Below, one piece after another: positions 27,986 through 38,726 of a stretch of DNA of 64,000 bases (position 1 is the stretch's first letter; each line of letters begins with the position of its first letter). The translations under genes were made by a program, and so were the position numbers. The notes under the pieces are model-generated. The model was not told where the DNA came from. It saw nothing but the letters and a program-made list of their open reading frames with translations, and searched no databases. Location of the stretch: contig JADJRU010000003.1 in NCBI GenBank assembly GCA_016712105.1, positions 124,001-188,000 of the forward strand, given 5' to 3'. Source of the stretch: Ahniella sp. Its GTDB lineage: Bacteria; Pseudomonadota; Gammaproteobacteria; Xanthomonadales; Ahniellaceae.

Positions 27986-30900
27986 ATGGAACCCTGGATG
28001 ATGGTCACCGACAACCTGTGGACGATCTATTCCATCGGTGCACCCAACTTCATGCACAAGGTCTTTACCGCGATCGCGCTGCTCGGCGAAGGGGGCACGC
28101 TGATGCGCATGGGTCAAATCGGCTTTACGGTTGGATTGTTTGTGCTGGTCTACCGAATCGCCACGGCGGTCGGAAGCCTTTCCGATTTGCGGCAGGTGTT
28201 TGTTGCGGGCGTGATCTTTGCCGCGATGTTCGGCACCACGACTACAGTGAAACTGGTGGGGCTTGTGCCCTCTCAAGGCAGTGGCTCGGCGGCCGACATT
28301 CGGATCGTCGACCACGTTCCCTGGGGCATTGCAGCAGTGGGTGCGGTGATCAGCGGAACCGGTGTGTATCTGACCCGAAGGATGGAAACTGCGTTTCGGG
28401 ACCCCAATGCCATTCCCGTCACACAAGGCGGCTTTGGGCGAACCGCGGAAATCCTCGCGTCCGTGCGATCCCTATCGCTCGACAGCATCCCGAACACCCC
28501 TCGGTATTCGACCATTACAAGCGGTCCATGCTGGCCTATCTGCGCGACTGCGCGATGCGCGCACGTCAGTTCGAAGTGCTGAGTGATCACACCATTGCGC
28601 ATGCACCCGAACCGCTGAGTGCCATTCGGTGGAACAACAATCTGCAGCAGACACGCAGTTGGCTCGTCAGTCTGAGCGGCGAGTCCGAAGCGGTCGGCTG
28701 CGGGCGGGCACACGATCTGTTGCAGCAGAAGTCCGGCGACATGCTGGCTGGGCTGGACCCGGCTTATCAGGAACGATTTGGTTCGGGCACGGGTGAATCG
28801 ATCGGTAGGGCGTTGGCTTCGGTTGCCGATCGATCCGCTCAGGATGCACAAACCTACATGGCCGGCGCATTGATCAATGCGCTCTGGCTCGAGGCTTCCT
28901 CAGGTTCCTCATTCGGATCCATGGGAAACAGCAACACCATCACCTTGCGGGCTGCACTGGAACAACGGCGCACCCAATGGATCAGCGAAGAAACCGCTTT
29001 CCTCAAGGCCATGCGCCCGATGATCGGTTACTTCGAAGCGTTCTTCTATGCGCTGAGCCCGTTCATCGCGTTTCTGGTGGGACTCGGCGCGCTTGGTCTG
29101 CGCATGATCGTCAAGTACGTATCACTCACGCTCGCGGTGGCGCTTTGGATGCCGATTCTGGCAATTACCAACCTGTATCAGGTCACCACACTTCAGGATT
29201 TCTTTGCAACGCAGCAGCGCATGGCGCAGCTTGCCGAATCCGGCATCTTTTCGCTGAGCAACAATGCCGCGGTCATCGACCAGGCCACTGAGGCGGTTGC
29301 GCTAGCCTCCATGATTGCCGCAGCAACACCGATGCTGACTCTGACCTTGTTGTTTGGCGGCGCCGTTGCCGCAACCAGTTTGTTCAGTCGACTGCAGGGC
29401 CAGGATCATCTGAATGAAAAGATCAGTACACCGGACCCGGTTGGCGCAGCACCGGTGTACCAATCGTCGCCTGGTTATGTTGGGAACGACACGATGGGTT
29501 TGCGGCGCACCGGCGCCGAGGCGAATGCAGTGCGCTTCGACCTGGGCGAGCAGTTGCAGCACTCTGCGCGATCAATGCATGCACAGAGTCGTGCCGCAAC
29601 CGACGCGGCCATGCAAACGTGGAGCAATGTGCTGTCGCGGAACGCTGTATTCGAGCAAGTATTTGCGAGTGCGTTGGAACACCAACTGACGGACGCCACG
29701 GCTTTGTCCCGAAACGAAGGTGCGCAGGCTCTGGATCGATCGGGTGTGGATCTGCAGGAACGACTCCATGCTGCCGAGAGTTACAACCAGTCGACTGCCA
29801 TGAAAGGAGACGCCACCGCCATGGCGGGACTCTCCATCGGCCGATTGATCAACGCGGCGCAAGGTCAGGCAGACTCGATGCAACGTAGCGTCGCAGGCGC
29901 TTTACCCTCCGGATCGACTGAAGCCAGTGCCGGCACAGGGCAAGTTCCCAATGTCAATCGCGCAACAACTGCTGCGCCCGCGTCTCGCGGCGGCGGCGGG
30001 AAGCTGGCCGATCTCGGTGTTCAGGCGAGCGCGTCAGGTGAAGTCCGCGAGACCGGTCAGGACACAACGCGCATGGAGAAGGGCCTCTCGGACTCCCGAA
30101 GTCTGTCGACGCAACAGCAGAAATCCGTGGACATGATGATGCAACATGCACTGTCGGAAGCCATGAAGGACAGCCTGCAGCAAGCCTCCCGGTTCGGCAT
30201 CAGTGAACAGTCCCAGCGTCAATTGGCGCGGACAGCCAGCGACTTGGCCCAAACCAGTGAAGCGTTCGAAGAAGCGGAGATGGCCGCGCAACGCTTCGAT
30301 GTTGGACAGTCCATTTCGCTGTTGGCCGCGTCTGAACGCATCAGCAATCTGCCGCCAGAACAGAGGCACGACATTCAAATGTTGGCTCGCAGCCTGGGTG
30401 GTGATGCCGCCTACTCCCGCAACCTGCAAGCCCTGCGCTCCGGCGAGATGTCCGGCGCGCCGGCTTCAGCTGAAGGCCAGGACGCTGCCGCTGCCCTGTA
30501 TACGCTCGCCGAAATTGGTCCCGGTGTCGCGCTGACAGAACATGCGCCGGGTCTCGCGGGATTGGCAAACGAGCGACGGGAAGCGCTGACCTATGCACTC
30601 CGGGGCGAGTCAGGGTCTCGGTCTGGAAGCGCTGCGGTCTCGCGCACAGCGCCCCGAGTCGTTCAGTTCCGGCATGCCGACGATTGGCGCCTCGCAGGAA
30701 GTGGTGTCGGCTGGGTTGGCAGACACACAGTTCGTCGACACCGGGGAAGTCCGGGCAGCGAGCCGTTCTCAGCAGGAAGCGGTCGTGAATGGAGCGAGTG
30801 AGTACCAAACACATCGTGCCGGCCTGGAAAGTCGGTTCGCTTCCGATCGTGATGCGTTCGTCGCCGATGAAAAAGAGCATCTTCAGGAAGAACGACGACA

Positions 30901-31342
30901 AATGGGTGAGCCGGTCGTCGATCGCATGCAAGACATGAACAACGACGGCATGCACATGGTGATGCAGGTCCACCAGCAATTTTCTGCCACCGAGATGTTG
31001 CCGCGGCTGGCCGGCGACAGGATCCGTGAAGCGCTGGACGTTCAGTCCGACTTTGGCGAGGACCTCCGGAGCTATCAGCAAGAGGCAGAACGACATCACA
31101 TCTATGGCGAGGAAGCATTGGCCTATGCGGCAGCCAAGTACACCGTCGAACACCCGCTGAGCGAACACACGCCAGTCGCCGGAAGTTACTTGCGGGGTTA
31201 CCTCGATACCGCAATCGCCGACGAGAAGATCGACGGGCAACGAGCGGCTGTGCTGTTTGCCAAATTGGTGACTGCGGGCGAACTGCAGCAAGCAGATTAC
31301 GCCGAGCTCTCCGTCATTTCCGGCGGGATGCACGCCAAGTGA
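27986..31342 (+). CDS. traG: TraG-like mating-pair protein (two frameshifts)
   Basis: The N-terminal part has membrane helices (GFTVGLFVLVYRIATAVG, VFVAGVIFAAMFGTTTTVKL, FIAFLVGLGALGLRMIV, PMLTLTLLFGGAVAATSLF) typical of TraG_N. The long C-terminal part is hydrophilic, rich in Gln and Ala, with coiled-coil potential. Frame changes lie near 28500 and near 30620, and about 1119 codons result, somewhat longer than the F plasmid TraG (about 938 residues, recalled). TraG stabilises mating pairs and contributes to pilus assembly in F-like systems. Order traF-traH-traG is the usual one for F-type blocks. Confidence 0.85.
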
Positions 31343-31442
31343 CCAGCGTGCCTCCTGATTCTCTCCTCTTCCGCCGCAACCCAAACGGGGCATTCGCTTT
31401 CGATGCGGCTTTTCGTACAATCTCGCCACGGGATCACTGAAC

Positions 31443-32454
31443 ATGCACCAGATAAAAGGCTTTTCGCTAGTCAGCCTGGTTATTGCCTTGGGGCTGATAT
31501 CCATTGCCGGCACCTTCGCCGTGCAGCTCCAGCTGCGCGAGAGCAAAGCGCGTGTCGGAGCATTGTGGATCGACGCTCAGGCGCGTGAGATGGATCAAGT
31601 CGCAGCGGCGGTCCGAACCTGGACCAACGTGCCTGCAAACGTGGCGTCTTGGACCAATGACACTCGGACCGGAATTGCGTGCTCGAGTCTGACGACCGCC
31701 GGCGTATTGCCTGCATCATTTGGTCGCGACAGTGTCGCGTGCAAGGGGCCTTTCGGAACCATCTACACCATCGTCGGCATCAAGAACTCCGCGGACACGA
31801 CCGTGCCGGTCGGGCGCGTGCGTGTCGTGATCTATCTCACCGGGACCCATACCGCCGGCATCCTGCGTCGAGCCGGCATCCCGAACAATGCGAGTGACAT
31901 TCAAGGGATTGCCATGCGTACAGCGACTCAACTTGCGGAGCGCAAGGTTCCCGCCGGCTGGTTGACTGCCGGAAACACCACGGCCACCGGTGTCGGTCGC
32001 GCGTGGACGAAAGCGCTCAATCTCTGGATCAACCCGGCGCCGACTCAGGCGAGTGCGGTTGCGTTGGTTGGGTTTCCGGATTTGGAAGGGACTGTGGGGG
32101 GGGGCGGACCCAGTGGGGCAAATCCGCTCTATAGCCGATGCGAGTCGTTGCAGACCACTGTGGCCCGAACGTATCCAGGGGCGGTTGCGAAACTGGGTAT
32201 TCGGTGACGCCTGTTGTGCTCGGCGAGCGAGACACAAGTAAGGTGATGGACGCATGCAATGCCGCGCCGATGGAGTTCATTCGGAGGCCTGAATGCCACC
32301 CTGACGGCTGGCGAGTACGAGAACATTGCAACTCCAGGTCGAAGCTTTTGCAGACTGTGAGGCCTATGCAGTTGCAGCTTGCCAAGGAAACCCGGACGGG
32401 CTTTGCCTGCAAACTAAGAAGACGAGTGCGCTCGAACACCGAGCGCCGACGTGA
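31443..32454 (+). CDS. Type IV prepilin-like protein (PilV/adhesin-like; frameshifted 3' half)
   Basis: The N-terminus KGFSLVSLVIALGLISIAGTF is a prepilin-type methylation motif and hydrophobic stalk (G-F cleavage site preceded by Lys), but with Ser at +2 and Val-Ser rather than Thr-Leu-Ile-Glu, so a class-IVb-like or minor pilin is possible. The globular part has Cys residues. As given the frame ends at 32207. Plausible coding continues in other frames (VTPVVLGERDTSKVMDACNA, then TLQLQVEAFADCEAYAVAAC) to a stop at 32452-32454, implying at least two indels. PilV-type pilins are recipient-specific adhesins in thin-pilus conjugation systems; here, 100 bp after traG, a similar surface role is an inference. 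Confidence 0.6.
32096..32104. repeat. G9 homopolymer inside the prepilin-like gene
   Basis: Nine consecutive G residues within the coding part VGGGGPSG. Poly-G tracts of this length often vary by slippage and can switch surface genes on and off; homopolymer sequencing error is the other explanation, and this assembly has many such errors. Confidence 0.7.
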
Positions 32455-32693
32455 CCACTATTGCAACTATCAGCTTGAACAATGAGCGACAGTTGGCGAG
32501 CGTATGTGGATTTCGTGATGATTCGTTCTCAGGAACGGGATCCTTTGCGACTTTGACAACCGTCTCACTCGGTGTGCAACCCAAGAACGCTCGGGTTTGT
32601 TGCCTGCCATTCTAGGCTGAATTTGCGAAGATTGGCGTTCAGATGGAGACAGTGTTCTTAACCAATTTCGGTCTTCTGCTTGGAATGCCCCAA

Positions 32694-33746
32694 ATGATTC
32701 TTCGTGTTCTTGCATTTTGCTGTGCGGCTTCGCCGCAACTTTACTTTGGGCAGCACCAGTCAACCAGATACTCCCAATGCGCGGGGCCTACTGGGATGGC
32801 ACTTCGCCAGGTACTGGCTGGCAAATCGAGGTCGGGCGGACGGGCTTTATCTTTGCGACTGGTTACTTCTACACAGCTTCGGGTCCTCCAACGTGGGTCA
32901 CGCTAAGCGGACAGTTCCAGCCGGCCACGATTACTGAATACCTTGAGACTGGAGGAACGATTGGACGTCTTGAAGGTGACTTGTACTCTGCGACGGGCGG
33001 GCAATGCCTTGGCTGCGCCTTTACCCAATCGGCAACCATATTGATTGCGAGTGGAGCATCCCTGATATTTGCGAGTTCGAGAACAGCCGAATTTCGGCTT
33101 GGTTCGCAGGTTACTAAGCTTACTCGCGCAGTTGAAATTGAATCGAACTCTACGCTTGAGGCAAGTTTGATCGGTAGCTGGCGGTTGCGGAAGTATGGGC
33201 CACGCACGACGGTTTCTCCAATTGGTGAGGTTTCGATTACGGACGTTTGGCGTCGGCGAGTACCGGATATCAAAACGTCGCGAGGAGCGAAGGGTCAAGT
33301 TCGCGGAGCGAATAGGGGCCCCCCTATTCATGATCTTCGGGTTCCTGCCGGACGACAGTGGGGATCCAGTTCGAGTTCTCCTGCAACACTATCGTTCCAG
33401 GAGATCCAAATCGTTGTGTCTACAGTGCATTTCGGACCCCTTCACACTTAATCCGGTCTATGGAGGCACTACTAACTTGGGGCTTTGGCTGGCTAACCCT
33501 GTGATCTACATGGATGGGCCGATACTCCGGGGTGTGATCGCCTGCTACCCAGGGGTCAACATCCAAACGACGATTCCATGTGAAGTCCAAGACGGCGCGG
33601 ATACTCGGCGAAAAATGTTGCGGCGCGTTGATTTTATTCCGCAAGGAAATGGCGAAACAATCGTCCTGCGAGTAGTTGGTGTGGAGCTTGCGACTGGACA
33701 GCCGCGTTTGGATGACGAATTTGTCATGGAACGCGTTGGTGACTGA
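32694..33746 (+). CDS. Exported protein of unknown function (several frameshifts)
   Basis: The ATG at 32694 with one added T in the run at 32715-32718 restores a signal peptide (MILRVLAFLLCGFAATLLW) followed by APVNQILPMRGAYWDGTSPG and the repeat-like GWQIEVGRTGFIFATGYFYT, GPPTWVTLSGQF. Similar blocks (a WxxGxSGxGW-like opening and a Y-x-Y-x-x-x-G-x-P-T-W phrase) occur in exported proteins of xanthomonads. Further frame changes lie near 33250-33480, after which NPVYGGTTNLGLWLANPVIY continues to the stop at 33746. The region is visibly more AT-rich than its surroundings. Confidence 0.55.
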
Positions 33747-33974
33747 TCGCGGTGACGATTCGAAGGCTTGCGGTAGGCACAAGCCAACTGGTACGGCTGA
33801 TATTTTTGTCGTCGTCACGCTTGGCGGTCTTCTGGTTTTGTCGTAAATTGAATGGCCAAATTTCGGCGCCCGCGCATCGTCGAGTGTCGGCTTCACACTC
33901 GTCTATTGGGAGCTAGTATCCATTTCCGCTGAGTTCGATAAAGAGTGCTTGGCGCCCTCGTTTTGGAGCAACAA

Positions 33975-34877
33975 GTGAGTAATCTCGTCGACGCGAAAGT
34001 GAAGCTGTTTCACATTGCCTACAACGATGCAACCCGCGATGGGATGCCACCCGGCTACCAGTTACTTGACAACCTTGGGCACGAGCGCGATGACTGGCGA
34101 GAGTATTGGCCGATCCGACGGTTTCTTCTCGAAGCATTCGCTGGAAATGGCTTGGACGAGGGAACTTGGTATGGATTCTTCTCGCCACGATTCAAGGAAA
34201 AGACGGGTCTATCAGCGGAGCAGGTGACACACTTTATTCGCACTAGCCAGGGCGATGTCGACATCGCAACGTTTAGCCCGCAGCCCGATATGGGCGCGTT
34301 CTTCCTCTCTCCCTTTGAGCAGGAAGAAATGTTCCAGCCCGGGTTTATTGCTGCAAGTGGTGCTTTTCTTGCAGCAATTGGAATCCATGTCGACTTGGCT
34401 GCATTGGTAATGGACTCGCGGCAGATTGTGTTTTCCAACTACTTTGTTGCTCGGCCGGCGTTCTGGCGACGGTGGATCGAGATCAACGAAAAGCTATTTG
34501 CGATTTGTGAGGGATCAGCAGGGAATCAGTACCAATTGCTGAGAAGTGCCCTTACACAGCCCACCGCCTACCCTGGGAGTGTTCAGCGCAAGGTGTTTCT
34601 GATGGAACGGATCGCGTCGCTGGTTCTTGCACTGGAACGGAAGTGGAGAGTGCATGCCTACAACACCTTCAACTGTGGCTGGTCAGCGACGCACCTTAAT
34701 CAGTTCAAGCAAGAGGCGGTGATGAGCGATGCGCTCAAGATCGCAATGCGCGAGCAGGAATTCCCCAATACATGGATGCCTTCTCGAAATTGCGCGACAG
34801 GGTGGATCGTCAATAGGCGTTGTCTCGATCAAACAGAGTCGCGGGCTTTTGGCAACGTCCAGCGGTGGTTCGGTTAG
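33975..34877 (+). CDS. Protein of unknown function in AT-rich region
   Basis: I prefer the GTG at 33975 because GGAG lies seven bases ahead; an upstream GTG at 33945 is possible. The product of about 300 residues begins VSNLVDAKVKLFHIAYND and has a Trp/Phe-rich body (WREYWPIRRFLLE, WYGFFSPRFKEKTGL). Proteins with a similar opening occur next to glycan-synthesis genes, but I cannot name a family. No signal peptide. It lies in DNA of lower GC with codon use unlike the flanks, so horizontal origin is likely. Confidence 0.6.
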   Translation: MSNLVDAKVKLFHIAYNDATRDGMPPGYQLLDNLGHERDDWREYWPIRRFLLEAFAGNGLDEGTWYGFFSPRFKEKTGLSAEQVTHFIRTSQGDVDIATFSPQPDMGAFFLSPFEQEEMFQPGFIAASGAFLAAIGIHVDLAALVMDSRQIVFSNYFVARPAFWRRWIEINEKLFAICEGSAGNQYQLLRSALTQPTAYPGSVQRKVFLMERIASLVLALERKWRVHAYNTFNCGWSATHLNQFKQEAVMSDALKIAMREQEFPNTWMPSRNCATGWIVNRRCLDQTESRAFGNVQRWFG

Positions 34878-34898
34878 TCGTGTCTTGTGGGGGTTGGA

Positions 34899-35118
34899 AT
34901 GCAAAGCAACAAGATTATCGAAACAATCACCCCGCACCTTTACACGATTGGCGGTGTGGCCATTTGCGTCTTTTTGATCACCGGAGTCAGTCTCGGGGTC
35001 GCGTACAAGGTTGCTCCCGACAATCGACGCAAAAGACGATCGGTGTTCCAGATCGTCTCACTCGCGATTTGCTCTGCTTGGCGTTGGAATCTACTTCCGC
35101 ATGTCGAGCGTGCAGTAG
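34899..35118 (+). CDS. Small two-helix membrane protein (one frameshift)
   Basis: From the ATG at 34899 (MQSNKIIETITPHLYTIG) a first helix (VAICVFLITGVSLGVAY) is followed by a basic loop (DNRRKRRS). A second helix would be FQIVSLAICSALGVGIYF if one indel near 35072 is corrected, ending at TAG 35116-35118. As given the frame runs to 35132 with no hydrophobic second half. It overlaps the end of the opposite kinase gene by 28 bp. Function unknown. Confidence 0.45.
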
Positions 35119-37054
35119 GGATTCGGGGCTGAGTTCAGGGATTGCGCGACCCGGAACCCATTCAATTTGCGGCTAGTGGCGTCATTGCTGTACCGATCCG
35201 CGGATCGCCCGACGCCGCGCAACGTTCGTTTCGTGCACTCGTCCAGTTCCCGGGCGGTTCCGTCCTTGGGTGCATCCGCGTAGTCACCGACGTAACAGTC
35301 CTGGACCCATTCCCAAGGATATCCGGCGGTGCCATACAAGGCCCAGTTGTTCCGCGGGAAGGTTTTTGCCGGGCCGAACTTGTTGCTGCACTCATAACAG
35401 TTTGCCCAGTCCCAGCCCATGCGGTTCCCCCACCAGTAAGCAGTGTCGGTTCCTGCACGCGCGGCGTACTCGAATTCTGATTCGCTTGGCAGGCGGTAGT
35501 TCGCGCCGGTCTCGCTGTTCAACCAGGTCACGTAACTCTGCGCGTCTTGCCAGCTGACGGTTTGAATTGCGTCATCGATATCGACCGTTGCATTCGGCTC
35601 GTGTTGAACGTCGGGGCATTGACCTTGCTTGACGCAGAGTTGCCAGTCGGCGAGCGTGATTTCGGTGACGCCGATGGCAAACCGCGCGATCGTGACTTGT
35701 CTGATCGGGCCTTCATCCAGACTCCAGTCCACCTCGGTCGGAGGACTTCCCATTTGGAATTGGCCCGGCGGCACCACCACCATTTCTGGGCCGAAGCCAC
35801 CGGATTTTAGCGGGTGCCGGAAGGGTATGCCGGGTTCGGGCAGAGCGGTCCCTGGTGCCAGCGTGATTGCTGGAATGGGTGGCGGTGCGGCCGGTGCCTT
35901 GGGCCATTTGAAGAGTTCCGGGGGTGCGAGGTACCAAACCAGCACCGCCGTCGACACCACGGTTCCAAAGACCAGAAGCGCCGTTTTCAGCTTTGATCGC
36001 GACACCGGTGGTGGTGTTGCAGTGACCACAGGGCGCCAATCTTCGAAGCCGCTGGCCTCGGTTTGAGTCCCTGTAGGTTCGGTGTTGTTGCTTGCCGGTG
36101 TTGCGGGTGTCTCTTCGGGGTTCGTGCTGATCGCGAGTTGGGGCGATGTCACGTAGGTCTCGGGATCGATTGGGGCATCCACTTGGCGTGGCATCGTTTG
36201 ATGCGCCGGCGCCTTTTCGGCGATGACTGTCGGTTCGGGCAAAGCCAGCGCCGTCGCCAACTGATCGATGAAGCTGCTGGCACTGGCGTGCCGTTGGGCC
36301 GGGTCCTTGTCCATGACCTGTCGCAAGACCTGAGCCACTGGCGCAGCCAGGGTGCTGAGTGGCGCTTCCGGTAGCGGATCCCTGGCCTGCTTGAACAACA
36401 CCGCCTGCGGGTGTCGGCGTCGAACGGCACGTCACCCGTCAACCACTGAAAGGCCATCACACCGAGTGCGTAGATGTCTGAAGCTTGCCCAGGCGGATCG
36501 CCGCGGGCGCACTCGGGCGACATGTACTGGGGTGATCCCAGAACCATGCCCGTCGCGGTTCGCAGCTTTGCTGCACCCGACAACACTTTTGCGATGCCGA
36601 AGTCAGCCAGGTAGACGTGGCCGTCCTGACTCATCAGCACGTTCTGGGGTTTGATATCGCGATGGATCACGCCCCGGCGGTGTGCAAAGTCGATCGCGTC
36701 GGCGATCTGACGGAACACGCGCAGTCCTTCCGGAATGGCGAGCGTGCGCTTCAGACGGGCCGACAGATCGCCGCCTTCGACGTATCGCAAGGCCATCCAT
36801 GCGACATCACGTTCAACGCCGTATCGGTACATCGGCACAATCGCCGGGTGTTCCAGCGAGGCGATGGTTTTGGCTTCGTGTTCGAATCGTGCCTGGAACT
36901 GGGGTTCTTCGAGCAGATCCTCCATCAGCAACTTGAGCGCAACCATGCGGCCTGCAGCGGCTTCTTCGGCCAAATAGACATAGGCCATGCCACCGCGGCC
37001 CAGTTGGCGGACCACCTTGTACCCCGCAAAGACTTCACCAGGCTGCAACCGCAT
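35091..37054 (-). CDS. Ser/Thr protein kinase fused to a SUMF/FGE-like domain (one frameshift)
   Basis: ATG at 37054 (MRLQPGEVFAGYKV) begins a complete Hanks kinase: GRGGMAYVYLA, VALKLL, HRDIKPQN, DFGIAK, SPQYMSPE. Coding moves to another frame near 36410-36430 (VPFDAD to AVLFKQARDPLPEA). A linker and one membrane helix (LKTALLVFGTVVSTAVLVWYLA) lead to a C-terminal formylglycine-generating-enzyme-like domain: VVVPPGQFQMGSP, TITLADWQLC, YRLPSESEFEYAARAG, YPWEWVQDC, and GFRVAQS at the end. The two cysteines of true FGE are not at the usual final position, so the domain is probably a sensor or binding module. Total about 654 codons. Confidence 0.85.
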
Positions 37055-37308
37055 CGAATTGTCCTTCTGGTTGATCCACACCCACGCGTGCTTCGGCAAT
37101 CATGGGGCGGCACAAAACGAGTGTGCCGTTACGGGGATCGGATTGGAAGGCTTCGGGTGTGCCCTGACCTTGGCTTCCGCGTGGATCTGGAGAGTCGGGC
37201 CTCGCTTCGCTAATTACTCCGCCGCAAGAGGTGCGGCTGGGGAACCGGCACTTCCCTCGTTCGTTCCGGTCGCGCATGATCCGAACCGGTACGAACGGGA
37301 GACGGAAC

Positions 37309-38460
37309 ATGGGTGTTCGGAAACAAGCCGCGGGCAAGCCGTCGCGCGTTCGGTTGCTGGTGGCAACGCGCAAGGGCGCGTTTTTCTTCGACAGTGATCT
37401 GAAGCGCAAGACCTTTGCGCTGACCGGGCCGCAGTATCTGGGGCACATCGTGCACCATGTGATGCTGGATCCGCGGAACCCGAAGATTGTGTTGATCGCC
37501 GCCAAGACCGGGCACCTGGGCCCGACGATGTTCCGTTCCGAGAATGCCGGCCGGACGTTCCGGGAGGTGAAGCGGCCTCCTGCGTTTGCGCCCAAGGCAG
37601 ATGGCAGCGGCCGTTCAGTGGATCACACGTTCTGGCTCACGCCGGCTCGCGCGAATGAACCGGGTGTCTGGTATGCCGGCACGTCACCGCAGGGGTTTGT
37701 TCCGTAGCGAGGATGGGGCGATACCTGGTCGGAGTTTTCGACGATCAACGATGATCCTTCGTTCCGTCGCTGGTTTGGCAGCCAGCAGGACGGCACGCCG
37801 GATGGCCCGAAGTTGCACTCGATCATCATTGACCCGCGTGATCCGAAACATCTGTATTTCGGGATGTCGGGCGGTGGGGTGCATGAAACGCACGATGGCG
37901 GCCGCACGTTCAACCGGCTGATCGACGGACTGGAAGTGGTGGGCGGGTTTGACGCGTCTGATCCGAGCTTCCACGACCCGCACTGCGTGGTCATGTGTCC
38001 GAGCAACCCGGATCGTCTGTATCAGCAGAATCACTGCGGCATCTTTCGGCTGGATCGACCGGGCTCGCGCTGGGAACGAATTGGCAAGCGTATGCCGAAG
38101 CGCGTGGGCGACATTGGCTTTCCGATGGTGGTGAGCCCACACAATGACCAGACTGCATGGGTGTTTCCGATGGATGGCTCCGATGTGTGGCCGCGGGTGT
38201 CGCCGGGCGGCAAGCCCGCTGCGTATGTCACCCATGATAGCGGCCGCAACTGGACACGCCAGGATGTGGGCCTGCCGGCCGACAAGGCCTGGTGGACGGT
38301 GAAGCGCCAGTCGATGTCGGTCGATTCTCTGCCCGCCACCGGCGTGTATTTCGGGACCAGCAGCGGTGAGTTGTGGGGTAGTCGCGATGGCGGTTCGAAG
38401 TGGTCGCTGATCGCGCGCAACCTGCCCGAGATCTACGCTGTCGAAGCGTTTGTGGTGTAG
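37309..38460 (+). CDS. BNR/sialidase-like repeat protein (two compensating indels)
   Basis: ATG at 37309 follows GGGAGACGGA. The product of about 383 residues has BNR Asp-box-like units: SENAGRTFREV, SEDGGDTWSEF, THDGGRTFNRL, THDSGRNWTRQ, SRDGGSKWSLI. An internal stop at 37705 disappears if one extra T near 37697 and one missing G near 37713 are corrected, giving TSPQGLFRSEDGGDTW. No signal peptide is seen, so it is probably cytosolic, unlike true sialidases. It lies 7 bp ahead of a MoaD-like gene, and this pairing suggests a joint function. Catalytic residues of sialidases are not recognisable. Confidence 0.8.
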
Positions 38461-38467
38461 CGCAGGC

Positions 38468-38726
38468 ATGCGTGTCGGTATTCCCAGCCCGCTGGTGTCG
38501 TATACCGGGAGCCCGGAGGTTCAGGCCTCCGGTGCCGATCTGGGTGCGTTACTGGCTGATCTGGATCAGCGTTATCCCGGCATCCGATTCCGGATGCTGG
38601 ATGAAGCAGAATCGTTTGCGCCGGCACATTCGCATCTTCGTGAATGGGACGCAGACGTTTGCGCTGGATCATCCGCTTGCCGAATTCGACGAGGTGTTCA
38701 TCGTTCAGGCGTTGAGTGGGGGTTAG
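38468..38726 (+). CDS. MoaD/ThiS-like ubiquitin-fold sulfur carrier (one frameshift)
   Basis: The start MRVGIPSPLVSYTG leads to ADLGALLADLDQRYPGIRFRM, a MoaD-type helix. An indel near 38610 moves reading to the frame with HIRIFVNGTQTFALDHPL and the end FDEVFIVQALSGG. The terminal Gly-Gly is the conserved thiocarboxylate site of the family. About 85 residues. MoaD-like proteins donate sulfur in molybdopterin, thiamine or other syntheses after activation by an E1-like enzyme. No E1-like enzyme or MoaE is near. Coupled to the BNR gene by 7 bp. Confidence 0.8.

Noticed and set aside
25588..31342. Prophage
   Set aside because: Genes are F-type conjugation functions; no capsid, terminase or integrase present.
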